This document shows positions 1 to 9,199 of a DNA stretch of 64,000 nucleotides, one piece after another. Both the position numbers and the translations under genes were made by a program. The stretch is from Puia dinghuensis. Its GTDB lineage: Bacteria > Bacteroidota > Bacteroidia > Chitinophagales > Chitinophagaceae. Numbering within the stretch: position 1 is the first letter of the stretch; the number at the start of each line of letters is the position of its first letter. The stretch is taken from positions 601,335 through 665,334 of the forward strand of contig NZ_BMJC01000001.1 of assembly GCF_014642875.1 (NCBI RefSeq), written 5' to 3'. Under the pieces are notes generated by a model. It worked only from the letters and a program-made list of their open reading frames with translations. It was not told the origin of the DNA and did not search any database.

Positions 1-822
1 GTCCCCGGTGATATGCAGATCGATGGTATTATCGTGGAGCATATCGACGGTACCCGTGAGGTTAAAGGCCGCATCCTCGAGTTTTATTTTGCCGACAGGC
101 AGGCGCAGGAATTTTGCGTCCTGGTCATAGGACAGCTTGATATCAGCCTGCAGGTGTTTGTGCCGGAAGAGGGTGTCGCCGCCACGGTGCGTGTAGTCCG
201 CCAGGAGCGCGCCTTTCAGGTCGGCATTGATCTTTCCGTCCTCATCCCTGAGGGCGGCCTGTATCCGATCGATATTCGCGGTCAGGTGCTTATCGCCGGA
301 TGAGTCGGACCAGGAGATGCGCATGTTCTTCAGCACGAACTTTTTTATATCGAGATCGAGCGCTTTTCCGGCAGTCGTTGTTTTTGTGGCGGTGTCGGGG
401 GCGATCTTGACCGCTTCCACGATGTTGAGCTCACCGTTTTTTTCCTCTACGAGGTCGAGATGGCCGTTCTTCAGCAGGAGTGCCTTTACATGATATTGCT
501 GTTTGAGGATATCGGGCAGGCTAAAACCGACATACATGCTTTCGGCTTCATAAATGGGTTTATCCGTCAGCACCTTGTCGGGCAGAAGTTTTACGTCCTG
601 CAGACCGATGGAGATATAGGGAAAATTTTGAAAAACGGAGATATCGCTGCCGCCGACGACCAGTTCGCCCGGCAGCTTCTTGTTCAATTCGGTTACGGCC
701 AGGTGTACGAGGCGTTGTTGCTGGGAAAGGAGGATGCCTACAGCAATACCGACCAGGACAATAAGGATGAGGATCGGCAACAGTAAAAACCGGAAAAGCC
801 TTTTGCGTATTTTCGGAGTCAT
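1..822 (-). CDS. AsmA-like membrane-anchored protein (5' part, cut by window edge)
   Basis: The minus-strand reading frame opens at an ATG at 822-820 and runs without a stop to base 1, so 274 residues are visible and the C-terminal part lies outside the window. A single hydrophobic segment (about residues 9-32, after a basic MTPKIRKRLFR start) anchors the protein. The following region (motifs such as ISVFQNFPYISIGLQDVKL and a DKHLTANIDRI stretch) matches the N-terminal repeats of Bacteroidota AsmA-family proteins. These proteins are thought to sit in the inner membrane and reach across the periplasm, affecting outer-membrane assembly or lipid transport. Family membership is recognised by pattern; the exact role is unknown. 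Confidence 0.85.
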   Translation of the reverse strand, partial: MTPKIRKRLFRFLLLPILILIVLVGIAVGILLSQQQRLVHLAVTELNKKLPGELVVGGSDISVFQNFPYISIGLQDVKLLPDKVLTDKPIYEAESMYVGFSLPDILKQQYHVKALLLKNGHLDLVEEKNGELNIVEAVKIAPDTATKTTTAGKALDLDIKKFVLKNMRISWSDSSGDKHLTANIDRIQAALRDEDGKINADLKGALLADYTHRGGDTLFRHKHLQADIKLSYDQDAKFLRLPVGKIKLEDAAFNLTGTVDMLHDNTIDLHITGD

Positions 823-926
823 AGGAAAAATCTTGACGATCGAAGGGTATTCAATTTAACGATCGATCGCAAGATAAAGTATCCGTAACAAAGAGGGATT
901 TTCCCTTAGCGGTATGGTCTATAATG

Positions 927-2486
927 TTATGGTAATTTTAATTTATCCGAGGAAGGGACGAGGCGGGCGGAAAGGTCCGGTTCCCTGTCGATGCGGTCGA
1001 GGGGGATCATGGGCCGCTGGATGCGCTTATAGGGTAGACGGGACAGGTCCTGGTCGACACCGCCCGGGGTCAGCGCCATCAGCCAGGCGGCGCGCATGGC
1101 ACACAGTTCGGGCTCGAGGTAGCCGATCTTGACCACGACGATGGCGGCTTTCCGGGGTTCGAGGCCGAGGCGGGTAAAGTCGATCTCTTTGTGATAGGGT
1201 TTTCGTTTTTGCGTGACAATGACATGGACGCTGCCTATGCGAATGACGGTCTCTACCTCGGCGTCCTTATCGCCATAGACGATGGACTCTACTGTCCCGA
1301 TGAGGTGTACCGGCGGAGCATAGCGATGATCTACGGCAGCACCGGCATAGCCGTCGACTTGTCCACCCACTCCAGCCTTTATGGCTGCTTTTACCAGTTC
1401 TGCACCGGGGATGGAAGCATAGATAAGCGTGGGCCCATTGGCGGAGGTGAATTCAGGCCGGGCGAGGATCTGTCCGATCGTCCAGGTGACATCACCGGCT
1501 CCGCCGGCGGTTGGATTGTCGCCGCAGTCGCTGATAAAGAAAGGATGTTTATCACTTTTCACGGCGCTGTCCAGGCACTCTTTTAATGTGCCTGTCGGAG
1601 CGACAAAGACAAATTGCGATCGAACCCGCCAAAAACCCTGGGCTAAAGATTCGGCGGTGTGGGCCACCTTTTCCCTATCGTCGCCGGTGACCATGACCAC
1701 TGCGTGATTGCGGGGTTCGTCAGCCCAGGCATAGCCGACCCAGATGGCTGCGTCGATGATGCCGCTTTGGGCTGCTGCGGGTGCAACAGCCTTATAGACC
1801 GATTTGCCCGGTTCGATGCGGGTGCTTGTTTTTTCCCCGGGTAACAGGATGGGAATGGGTATCCAGGCTTTGTAGGCCGGTTTGCCTTTGCCGCTTTCGA
1901 TCCTTGCCAGGAGATTCTCTACGGCCCGGCGTTTGGTATCCATGGCATCTTCATGTGGCGCCATGCGGTAGCAGGTGATGAGATCTGTGTTTTCAGCCAG
2001 ACGCCACGAGACGTTGCCATGCAGGTCCATCGAAGTAGAGATGATGGTTCCCTTTCCCACTACTTTCCGGATGCGGATGATAAAATCCCCTTCCGGATCA
2101 TCCAGCCCGACAACGCTCATGGCGCCATGAATGTCGAAGAAGAGTCCGTCATAGGGGAGGTGTTTGCGTAACGAATCGAGGGTTTTGTTCACCAGCGACT
2201 CATAGGCGGCGCGGGTCACAGCGCCACCCGGCAGGGCGTGACCGGTGATGGTGGGTATCCAGGTGGCACGGTGCCGCAGGGATGAGTCGGGTGCGAGGAA
2301 GGGGTAGGTGTCGAATACGGTTGTCCCATATTGCGCATGAAAAGCCGCCTCTTCGGTAAGCGCTGGGGAAAAGGTACTTGATTCGATGGCCAGGCCGGCG
2401 ATGGCGATGCGGGGTAAAGACCGTTGGGTGAAAGCCGCAAGGGGCTGCAAGGCAATGAAAAGGAAGAGGATGTGCGATATGTTCAT
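927..2486 (-). CDS. M81 family metallopeptidase (MlrC-like), secreted
   Basis: 519 residues from the ATG at 2486; an upstream in-frame TTG at 2507 exists, but the ATG gives a clean signal peptide (MNISHILFLFIALQPLAAF). The protein carries the MlrC signature order: an IESSTFSP segment near residue 34 (family form HESNTF), DIHGAM and DLHGN motifs with the likely zinc-binding Asp and His residues, and a glycine-rich SDCGDNPTAGGAGD segment. M81 enzymes include microcystinase C, which degrades linearised microcystin; most members are of unknown substrate and should not be read as toxin degraders. The gene stands alone, transcribed away from the next plus-strand gene. Confidence 0.9.
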   Translation of the reverse strand: MNISHILFLFIALQPLAAFTQRSLPRIAIAGLAIESSTFSPALTEEAAFHAQYGTTVFDTYPFLAPDSSLRHRATWIPTITGHALPGGAVTRAAYESLVNKTLDSLRKHLPYDGLFFDIHGAMSVVGLDDPEGDFIIRIRKVVGKGTIISTSMDLHGNVSWRLAENTDLITCYRMAPHEDAMDTKRRAVENLLARIESGKGKPAYKAWIPIPILLPGEKTSTRIEPGKSVYKAVAPAAAQSGIIDAAIWVGYAWADEPRNHAVVMVTGDDREKVAHTAESLAQGFWRVRSQFVFVAPTGTLKECLDSAVKSDKHPFFISDCGDNPTAGGAGDVTWTIGQILARPEFTSANGPTLIYASIPGAELVKAAIKAGVGGQVDGYAGAAVDHRYAPPVHLIGTVESIVYGDKDAEVETVIRIGSVHVIVTQKRKPYHKEIDFTRLGLEPRKAAIVVVKIGYLEPELCAMRAAWLMALTPGGVDQDLSRLPYKRIQRPMIPLDRIDREPDLSARLVPSSDKLKLP

Positions 2487-2584
2487 AATTTTATTTGACC
2501 CGATCAATATAGGAAGATTTTTTCATAAGCCGGGGACCTGGCAACTCGTGGTTTTATTATTGCGTTGGATGTTATAGGAAAACA

Positions 2585-3991
2585 ATGATAACCATGAGAT
2601 CAACCATGACTCTCACGGCATTGACCGTAACGATTGTTTGCCTGTTGTCCATCCGGACCGCAGCACAATATGATATGGGCATCGTGGGAAGCAATTATTC
2701 CGGGATCAGGGGAACCCTGATCAATCCCGCTGCCGGAGCGAACCTGAAATTCAAATGGGATGTGAATGTATTGTCGGGTGACGTTCTTTTTAACAATACG
2801 TTTCTCTATGTTCCGAAGGGCGCCGTGCCGGCCTTTGGTTTCAAATCGATCATCAAGGGGATCATCAACAACGACAAATTCGCGACCTATTATGATCCCA
2901 CCCAACCGGGAAAATTGTATCACGTTACGCTTTCGGCGGAGATCCTGGGCCCTTCCTTTCAGCTGGCGCTGCCCCACCGGCAATCTATCGGGTTTACTTT
3001 TGCCGACCGGCTGTCCGCCAATGTCCGCAACATCCCCGGAGCCACGGCGCAGAACGCTTTTGTCTACCTGAAGAGTCCCCCCCTGTGGGATACAACTTTC
3101 ACCGACGGCAGCACAAAGGTGAATGGGGTCAACTGGCTGGAGTATGGGGTCCATTATGCCAAGGTGCTTTTTGACAATGGTACCGACCAGTGGAATGCGG
3201 GGATAACGGTCAAATACCTACAAGGCATCGCCGGCGCCTATATAAGAAACACCCATCTCGGCTATCGTATCGTAGACAGCACGCATCTCCTCTTTTCGGG
3301 TGGAGTCGACTATGGACGCACCGACTATGACTCTTACCGGCATGTCGGGGGTTTTGGTGGTGTCCATGGACATGGTTTCGGGCTGGATATCGGGGTACAA
3401 TACATCCACGCCGATGATACGCGAAAGGAAGACGATTACCACTACAAGATCGGGCTCTCTCTACTGGATATAGGTTCAATAAATTTTGACCGGGAGGCAG
3501 CGGCCTTTCATCTGCAGACCGCCGGGGCCGATTTTTCCCAATGGGGACAGGCGCATTTTCATAGCAATATCGCGGTGGATAGGGCGCTGAGCGCGGTGTT
3601 CTACCATGGTGATTCCAGCCGGTCGCAGGTGGACAACGGATTCCGGATGGCATTGCCGGCTGCACTTAGTCTGCAGGCCGATTGGAAGTACATGGATCAT
3701 TATTTTGTCAATCTTTCCATCGTCAAGGGCTTTGGGCAGGGCCAAGGAGCGGTGCAGCCCGATATCTATTCGATCGCCCCGCGGTATGAGAGCAAATGGT
3801 GGGATGTGAGTGTTCCCTTATCCTTGTTGTACTATGGCGTCTGGCGGCCCAGGATCGGACTGGCCGTCAGGGCGGGTTATGTCTTTTTTGGCGGAGATGC
3901 GCCCTGGACTCTCCTGGCATTAAGCCAGATGAAGGCCGTGGACTTTTATGTGGGCGTGCGGTATTTTGTTTTTAATAAGAAAGAAAAATGA
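2585..3991 (+). CDS. DUF5723 family outer-membrane-type protein
   Basis: 468 residues with a signal peptide ending near AAQYDMG. The mature start (GSNYSGIRGTLINPA, then KWDVNV and YVPKG) is typical of DUF5723, a Bacteroidota family with PorV/FadL-like beta-barrel character. Alternating aromatic strands and a C-terminal VGVRYFVFNK strand fit an outer-membrane location. Three in-frame ATGs lie within the first 22 bases of the gene, so the exact start is uncertain by up to seven codons. The stop codon is followed four bases later by the YceI gene, so the two are probably co-transcribed. Function unknown. Confidence 0.8.
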   Translation: MITMRSTMTLTALTVTIVCLLSIRTAAQYDMGIVGSNYSGIRGTLINPAAGANLKFKWDVNVLSGDVLFNNTFLYVPKGAVPAFGFKSIIKGIINNDKFATYYDPTQPGKLYHVTLSAEILGPSFQLALPHRQSIGFTFADRLSANVRNIPGATAQNAFVYLKSPPLWDTTFTDGSTKVNGVNWLEYGVHYAKVLFDNGTDQWNAGITVKYLQGIAGAYIRNTHLGYRIVDSTHLLFSGGVDYGRTDYDSYRHVGGFGGVHGHGFGLDIGVQYIHADDTRKEDDYHYKIGLSLLDIGSINFDREAAAFHLQTAGADFSQWGQAHFHSNIAVDRALSAVFYHGDSSRSQVDNGFRMALPAALSLQADWKYMDHYFVNLSIVKGFGQGQGAVQPDIYSIAPRYESKWWDVSVPLSLLYYGVWRPRIGLAVRAGYVFFGGDAPWTLLALSQMKAVDFYVGVRYFVFNKKEK

Positions 3992-3995
3992 TCGT

Positions 3996-4535
3996 ATGAA
4001 GCAGGTATTGGTCGCGCTGTTGCCGGTGATTGTTGCGGTCACCTTTCTTGCAACCGAGTGGAAGGCCGATGCGGCAAAAGCAAAGGTGGAATTCAGCGTA
4101 AAGGGGCTGTTCGGCAGGGCCCATGGACATTTTTCGGGGTTAAAGAGCACCATCCGGTTTGACGAACACGATCTGGCGGGCAGCTCGATCACAGCCAGCA
4201 TCGATGCCAGCACGGTTGGCACGGGCATCGGGTTGCGCGATCATCACCTCCGCGAGGAGGAACAATTCCTGAATGTGAAGAAATATCCGGAGATCAGTTT
4301 CCACAGCAGAAAGATCGAGAAGACAGCCCAAGGTTTCAGCGCGGATGGCGAACTGACGATAAAAGGCATTTCGAAGCCTGTACAGATACCCTTCACGTTC
4401 ACGCCTAATGGAAGCAACGCCGGTGTTTTCAAGGGCGAATTCAGCATCCGGCGAGAGGATTTTTCCATAGGCCAGTCTGGCGGCTCGATTGGGGATATGG
4501 TTACGATTACCCTGGAAATACCTGTTACCAAATAG
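3996..4535 (+). CDS. YceI family periplasmic protein
   Basis: 179 residues from the ATG at 3996, which directly follows the DUF5723 stop; the longer frame from 3948 would overlap that gene and spoil the signal peptide (MKQVLVALLPVIVAVTFLA). The YceI pattern is clear: KVEFSVKGLFGRAHGHF, SSITASIDASTVGTG, FLNVKKYPEISF, and ELTIKGISKPVQIPFTF. YceI proteins have a lipocalin-like barrel that binds long isoprenoid or amide-type lipids in the periplasm. The physiological ligand here cannot be inferred. Probably the second gene of a two-gene unit. Confidence 0.92.
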   Translation: MKQVLVALLPVIVAVTFLATEWKADAAKAKVEFSVKGLFGRAHGHFSGLKSTIRFDEHDLAGSSITASIDASTVGTGIGLRDHHLREEEQFLNVKKYPEISFHSRKIEKTAQGFSADGELTIKGISKPVQIPFTFTPNGSNAGVFKGEFSIRREDFSIGQSGGSIGDMVTITLEIPVTK

Positions 4536-4540
4536 GCCCC

Positions 4541-4608
4541 TGCAAATATTTTGCAAAGCGTGTTGACTATTGAGGGAATTAAGTATATTTATTGCAAATT
4601 AATTGCAA
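4541..4608 (+). promoter_or_regulatory. Cluster of TTGCA-type repeats upstream of the RidA gene
   Basis: The 75-base gap before the RidA-like gene contains a perfect inverted repeat, TGCAAA-TAT-TTTGCA (4541-4555), and two TTGCAA hexamers at 4592-4597 and 4603-4608, exactly 11 bases apart. A weak promoter candidate lies between them (TTG at 4563, TATATTTA at about 4584). The helical phasing of the two proximal hexamers suggests a protein-binding region. The first repeat could instead be a weak terminator for the YceI gene. Confidence 0.35.
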
Positions 4609-4610
4609 TT

Positions 4611-5111
4611 ATGGAAAAGCAAAGAAGAAGCGCCCTTAAAAAATTATTGATGGCGGTCGGCGGAACGCTGGGTCTTGGATTTGTTGCCAAGGCAGAAAGT
4701 GCTGCAGCAGCAACCACACCTGCTCCTGCCGCTACACCCGCTGTTGGTGAAAAGGAAGTGTTCAATGTCATCAATGACCAGGAGGTACCGCTGTTCTCAG
4801 GTTCGACCAAACACAGGGGGCTGGTGTTCATTGCCGGCAAAGGGGCGCATGTGGAACCCTTCGAGATAAAGGCGCACACGGAGATAGTGCTGAAAGAACT
4901 GGAGAAGGAGCTGATCGCCGCCGGCTCTTCGATGGAAAAGGTATTAAAGGTTTCGGTATTTCTCAATGATATCGCCGATTACCAGGGGATGAACGAGGTC
5001 TACAAGGGCCGGTTTGGCAACAAACCCCCTGTTCGTACGACCGTCGCCGTTGCTAAGGGTGGCGTGCCGGGGAATTCGCTTGTTGAAATGGATTGCATTG
5101 CCTATGTATAA
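4611..5111 (+). CDS. RidA/YjgF family protein with Tat-like leader
   Basis: 166 residues from the ATG at 4611. The N-terminus (KQRRSALKKLLMAVGG) resembles a twin-arginine signal, followed by an Ala/Pro-rich linker of about 20 residues. The rest is a RidA-fold domain with the usual signatures: KEVFNVIN, HTEIVLKELEKELIAAGSS, VFLNDIADYQGMNEVY, and PPVRTTV, whose Arg corresponds to the substrate carboxylate-binding residue of RidA. RidA hydrolyses reactive enamine/imine intermediates such as 2-aminoacrylate in the cytoplasm; a likely exported version is unusual. The stop overlaps the start of the amidohydrolase gene by 8 bases, which implies translational coupling. Confidence 0.88.
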   Translation: MEKQRRSALKKLLMAVGGTLGLGFVAKAESAAAATTPAPAATPAVGEKEVFNVINDQEVPLFSGSTKHRGLVFIAGKGAHVEPFEIKAHTEIVLKELEKELIAAGSSMEKVLKVSVFLNDIADYQGMNEVYKGRFGNKPPVRTTVAVAKGGVPGNSLVEMDCIAYV

Positions 5112-6372
5112 GTTTGGGACCCTGCTTCTTCTTTGCTGCGCCTTTTTTTCCCTGCGGGCGCAGGAATATGCTATTGTCATCAAGGGTGGGACAGTGATCG
5201 ATGTAAAGAACAATATCCAGGAAGTGATGGATATTGGCATTAATGATGGCCATATCGTCAAGGTAGAAAAGAACATCGACACGCGGCAGGCGGTGCAGGT
5301 GGTGGATGCCCGCGGTTTCCTTGTCACGCCGGGGCTTATCGACCTGCATGTCCATGTATTTTTCGGTACGGATCCCGCCCGGGGGTACTGTGGCGGCAGT
5401 TCGGCCATTCCCCCGGATGTATTCAGTTTCCGGACGGGTGTGACGACAGTAGTGGACGCGGGCTGTTCGGGCTGGCGGGACTTCGCCATCTTCAAGCGGG
5501 AGGTGATAGACAATGCCCGTACGCGGGTGCTGGCCTTTCTGAACATCGTCGGGTCGGGGATGCGGGGAAGTCCCTACGAACAAGATACGAAAGACATGGA
5601 TGGAAAGTTGGCTGCCATGACGGCCAGGCAATACAAGGACATTATCGTGGGTTTCAAGGTAGCCCATTACTCGGGCCCGGAATGGACCCCGGTGGATGAA
5701 GCGGTGAAAGCAGGGAAGCTGGCGAATCTGCCCGTGATGATCGACTTCGGGGGTACAACACCGCCGCTATCGATACAGGAATTGTTCTTCCAGCATTTGC
5801 GGCCGGGGGACATCTTTACACACTGCTTTGCGCAGCTGGGCAGCCGGGAATTCATCGTCGACACGCTCACTCACCAGGTGAAGCCATTTGTCCGGGAGGC
5901 GCAGCAGAAAGGCATCATCTTCGATGTCGGGTATGGGGAGATCAGCTTTACTTTTTCACAGGCCATACCGGCCCTTCGGAACGGTTTCTTCCCCAACTCC
6001 ATCAGCACGGATATCCACGCGCATAGTATGAACACGTCGATGAAGGATATCCTCAATTGCATGTCGAAATTCCTGGCGATGGGAATGAATCTGCATGATG
6101 TGATACAGGCCGTCACCTGGAACCCTGCGCGGGAGATACATCACGAAGACCTGGGGCATCTTTCCGTCGGCGACGTAGCGGACATCGCCATACTTAACCT
6201 GCGTAAAGGCAAATTTGGATTTTACGATTACACCGGTCAGCGCATCGAAGGCGATCAGAAATTCGAGTGCGAGATGACGATCAGGGCCGGCAAGATCGTA
6301 TACGATCTGAATGGTATCACCCGGCCGCTGGTGCTGCCCCGGGCGATACCGGCCAATGGTGCTACGCATTGA
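5104..6372 (+). CDS. Amidohydrolase/deacetylase family metallohydrolase, secreted
   Basis: 422 residues from the ATG at 5104, which overlaps the RidA stop; the longer frame from 5014 lies inside RidA. A signal peptide (MYKFGTLLLLCCAFFSLRA) precedes an amidohydrolase fold: urease-like beta-sandwich start (VIKGGTVIDVKNN), metal motif LHVHVF, a probable carboxylated Lys in VGFKVAHYS, THCFAQ, and the late Asp in STDIHAHS. The pattern is closest to the EF_0837/Atu3266 subgroup, whose members hydrolyse N-acyl or O-acetyl substrates. With RidA, it may release and detoxify an amino-acid derivative in the periplasm; this is inference. Confidence 0.88.
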   Translation: MYKFGTLLLLCCAFFSLRAQEYAIVIKGGTVIDVKNNIQEVMDIGINDGHIVKVEKNIDTRQAVQVVDARGFLVTPGLIDLHVHVFFGTDPARGYCGGSSAIPPDVFSFRTGVTTVVDAGCSGWRDFAIFKREVIDNARTRVLAFLNIVGSGMRGSPYEQDTKDMDGKLAAMTARQYKDIIVGFKVAHYSGPEWTPVDEAVKAGKLANLPVMIDFGGTTPPLSIQELFFQHLRPGDIFTHCFAQLGSREFIVDTLTHQVKPFVREAQQKGIIFDVGYGEISFTFSQAIPALRNGFFPNSISTDIHAHSMNTSMKDILNCMSKFLAMGMNLHDVIQAVTWNPAREIHHEDLGHLSVGDVADIAILNLRKGKFGFYDYTGQRIEGDQKFECEMTIRAGKIVYDLNGITRPLVLPRAIPANGATH

Positions 6373-6393
6373 CCAACACTTTCGCGGATTCCC

Positions 6394-6729
6394 TTATTGG
6401 GCGTCTTTGGGCGTGATGTGATTGACCGCCCATTGGGTGGAAGGCGTGGCGCTCAACCTGACGATCTGGTCAGGATTCTCGATGGTGATGTGATAAGCAA
6501 CCTTACCATTGAGCTCAGATCTGTAGAGCCCGGTGATCCAATAGTTGCTATACTCCTTTTTGATCGATTTCTGCAGGCGGGCGGGCAATTTATCAGAGAG
6601 AATATTGTGAATAGCAGGAGAGCTTTTTTTCTCGGGCATCCCTCCTTTGGTTTTGCCGCCTTCACTGGCGTGGACATTTACAGTTGCAATGGCAAAGCAA
6701 AAAATAAGCGGAAGAATGGACTTTTTCAT
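6394..6729 (-). CDS. Small secreted PepSY-like protein
   Basis: 111 residues with a signal peptide (MKKSILPLIFCFAIATVNVHA). The mature part contains LPARLQKSIKKEYSNYWITGLYRSE followed by KVAYHITIENPDQIV, the arrangement of small Bacteroidota periplasmic proteins with a PepSY/BLIP-like alpha-beta fold. No catalytic residues are evident. Such proteins are often found near two-component or stress genes; here the neighbour is a divergent GlxA-type regulator. Function unknown; the fold assignment is tentative. Confidence 0.75.
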   Translation of the reverse strand: MKKSILPLIFCFAIATVNVHASEGGKTKGGMPEKKSSPAIHNILSDKLPARLQKSIKKEYSNYWITGLYRSELNGKVAYHITIENPDQIVRLSATPSTQWAVNHITPKDAQ

Positions 6730-6879
6730 AAGGGTATGATTTACGTTTTTGCGCGCTTAAAACGGCTGCCGGGCGTTAAAAGTATGCAGCCGGGATCGTC
6801 ATTTGCCGAAAACCCCATTTACCACTAGTTGCCTTTCCTGTTATTTTGCTGAACGCCAGTTCCTTAGTATTTTTATTAT

Positions 6880-7857
6880 ATGAAACACGTTTCGATACTT
6901 GTTCCCGAAGGGGAATGCAGTTTAACCACTATTGAAGGAACCTATCAAATCCTCACGCGGGTGAATGACTGGCTTATCGAAGCGGGCTGCGATGACCTGT
7001 TTGTCGTACAGCTCGTCGGCTTGGGGCGGGAAGTACAGATGAAGGAGGGCCGTTTTCGCGTATTTCCCGATGTGTTGATCGGGGAGGTGAGCCAAACCGA
7101 TCTTATCATTATTCCTTCGGTGCATGGCGACAAGCAAAAAATTCTTTCCGACAATCAGCCAATGCTGGACTGGATCGTAGAGCGGCATCGACAGGGGGCG
7201 GCGGTAGCAGCGCTTTGCATCGGCGCCTTTTTGCTGGCGGGGACGGGTTTGCTCAACGGCCGATGCTGTACCACCCATTGGGACTTTGCCCATGCCTTCC
7301 GGGAGATGTATCCTGACGTCAATCTCGTGGAAGACAAGATCATCACCGACGAGAACAACATCTATACCAGCGGGGGCGCTTATTCCTGGCTCAACCTGAT
7401 TGTCTACCTGGTAGAGAAATATTGCGGCCGGGAGATAGCGGTCACCTGCGCGAAGGGCTTCCAGGTGGATTACCAACGGGTGAGCCAGTCGCCGTTTATC
7501 ATCTTCACCGGGCAAAAGAACCATGAGGACGCGGCGGTGCAGGCTGCGCAGGACTTTATCGAGAAGAACACGCATTGTAAGATCACCGTCGACGAGCTGG
7601 CGGAGAAGCTCATCGTGGGCCGCAGGAACCTGGAACGCCGCTTCAAGAAAGCCACAGGCAATACAGTAATGGAATATATCCAGCGGGTGAAGATGGAGGC
7701 GGTGAAGAAGAGCCTGGAGACCTCGCGCCTCGGGGTCAATGAAGTCATGGACAGGGTGGGCTATACCGATGCAAAGGCCTTCCGGACGATCTTCAAGAAG
7801 GTGACCGGTCTTTCTCCCCTGCAATACCGCAACCGGTATAACCGGGAATATGTATAA
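6880..7857 (+). CDS. GlxA-type transcriptional regulator (DJ-1/PfpI + AraC HTH)
   Basis: 325 residues. The N-terminal half (about 1-190) is a DJ-1/PfpI (class I amidotransferase-like) domain with the nucleophile-elbow Cys in AALCIGAFLLA and the TTHWDFA segment. The C-terminal 100 residues form an AraC DNA-binding domain with two helix-turn-helix units (ITVDELAEKLIVGRRNLERRF and VNEVMDRVGYTDAKAFRTIFKK). These regulators sense small metabolites or control amino-acid and glycine-betaine genes in some bacteria; the ligand is unknown here. The TPR lipoprotein begins 31 bases downstream on the same strand and may be co-transcribed. Confidence 0.93.
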   Translation: MKHVSILVPEGECSLTTIEGTYQILTRVNDWLIEAGCDDLFVVQLVGLGREVQMKEGRFRVFPDVLIGEVSQTDLIIIPSVHGDKQKILSDNQPMLDWIVERHRQGAAVAALCIGAFLLAGTGLLNGRCCTTHWDFAHAFREMYPDVNLVEDKIITDENNIYTSGGAYSWLNLIVYLVEKYCGREIAVTCAKGFQVDYQRVSQSPFIIFTGQKNHEDAAVQAAQDFIEKNTHCKITVDELAEKLIVGRRNLERRFKKATGNTVMEYIQRVKMEAVKKSLETSRLGVNEVMDRVGYTDAKAFRTIFKKVTGLSPLQYRNRYNREYV

Positions 7858-7888
7858 TCGCGCATCTGAATAAAGGCCTCTTTCGTAG

Positions 7889-9199
7889 ATGAGGAAAACC
7901 CTCGTCTTGAAAAAGCTACTCCTGGCCTTGCTCCTGCCTGTCGGGCTCGGCTCCTGCGGGCACAAAGAAAAGGCCCTTGTCGGCCGGTCGTTGGTCGACA
8001 GCCTGATCACTCACTATACACCTTCTGTCCTTGCTACGCAAAACCAGGCAGAATTGCGGTTCTGGCGTAGCAGGATCGATCCTGCTGTCGCCGGCTATCT
8101 CAATGAATCGCGGTATGCCGGTTGTCTCGCTTTATCTTTCCGGCTTTTTGGCGAGATCGACAGCCTGAGAAAGGCCGACAGCATTCTTCGTGCGGTAGAC
8201 CGGAATTTCAACCACCGGGAAACATCCGCGGATATGGGACTGGTATCGCTTTGCATCACCGGTCATCGTTTCCGGGAGGCCGACAGTTTTTTGCAAAAAG
8301 CAAAGCAATTGGGGCTGCGCCCCTATGAGTCCCATGCTACCTCCTTTGATGTAGCTTTCGAGCTGGGCAATTATTTCCAGGCAAAGACCGAACTCAACGC
8401 CATCCAGTCGCCCAATGATTATGGCTATTACTTTCGCAAATCGCGGATAGATCACCTGGATGGCGAGCTGGACAGCGCGATCGGTGATATGAATAGGGCT
8501 GTCGCGTTGGCGGAGTCAAGCGATTACCTGAAGGATGTCGCGCAGGCGAATGTGGGCGATCTTTACCTGCATGCGGGGGCTCCGGCGGATGCCCGGGATG
8601 CTTATCTGGCTTGTATCGGTCGCAACAGTGCCGACTTCCACAGCTGGATGGGACTGGGATGGATCGCGTTGGTGCATGACGGGGACGACTCCCTTGCTTC
8701 AACCATCTTTCATTTTGTACAGGAGAAGAATGCATTACCGGATGCCTTGTTCAAATTACAGCAGATGGCCGAAGCAAGGGGTGACAGCGCACTTTGGTTG
8801 CATTATGCCCGGGAATTTGTTGCAAAGGCCACCTTGCCGGTATATGGAAGGATGTATAACAAATACCTCATCGGGTTGTACACCGGTATTCTGAAAAACC
8901 CTGCCGCCGCGGAAGCCCTTGCTGCCGATGAGCTGCATAACCGGGCAACACCACAGACGTATGCCTGGTATGCGTGGGCGCTTTTTGCCGATGGTAAGAA
9001 AGACCAGGCGTATGCCGTCTTTCAGCAACAGGTGTCGGGCAAGCCGCTGGAAGCGCTGGAACTTTACTGGATGGGCCACATTATGGAGGGGTTGGGGAAG
9101 ATGTACAACGCAAGAGAATTCTATAAGGCGGCCGACAAGACGCGGTATGATCTCGATCCGGCCGACGCTGCCTATATCCGGAAAGCATTAGAAGAATAA
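7889..9199 (+). CDS. TPR-like lipoprotein
   Basis: 436 residues starting with a lipoprotein signal (KKLLLALLLPVGLGSCGHK; lipobox LGSC). The rest is helical with tetratricopeptide-like repeats, for example around DSIGDMNRAVALAE, GDLYLHAGAPADARDAYLAC and KMYNARE.FYKAADK-type segments. It is therefore likely a periplasm-facing or outer-membrane scaffold lipoprotein. Its 3' end overlaps the convergent HupE/UreJ gene by 12 bases. No enzymatic motif is visible. Function unknown beyond probable protein-protein interaction. Confidence 0.85.
   Translation: MRKTLVLKKLLLALLLPVGLGSCGHKEKALVGRSLVDSLITHYTPSVLATQNQAELRFWRSRIDPAVAGYLNESRYAGCLALSFRLFGEIDSLRKADSILRAVDRNFNHRETSADMGLVSLCITGHRFREADSFLQKAKQLGLRPYESHATSFDVAFELGNYFQAKTELNAIQSPNDYGYYFRKSRIDHLDGELDSAIGDMNRAVALAESSDYLKDVAQANVGDLYLHAGAPADARDAYLACIGRNSADFHSWMGLGWIALVHDGDDSLASTIFHFVQEKNALPDALFKLQQMAEARGDSALWLHYAREFVAKATLPVYGRMYNKYLIGLYTGILKNPAAAEALAADELHNRATPQTYAWYAWALFADGKKDQAYAVFQQQVSGKPLEALELYWMGHIMEGLGKMYNAREFYKAADKTRYDLDPADAAYIRKALEE

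Noticed and set aside
927-2486. Interpretation of the M81 peptidase as a true microcystin-degrading enzyme
   Set aside because: No other mlr genes (mlrA, mlrB, mlrD) are near, and most M81 members are not linked to microcystin.
5053-5667. 204-codon frame opposite the amidohydrolase gene
   Set aside because: Antisense shadow of a gene with intact metal motifs; no domain of its own.
6922-8010. 362-codon open frame on the minus strand across the GlxA and TPR genes
   Set aside because: It spans two clear genes in antisense and has no signature of its own.
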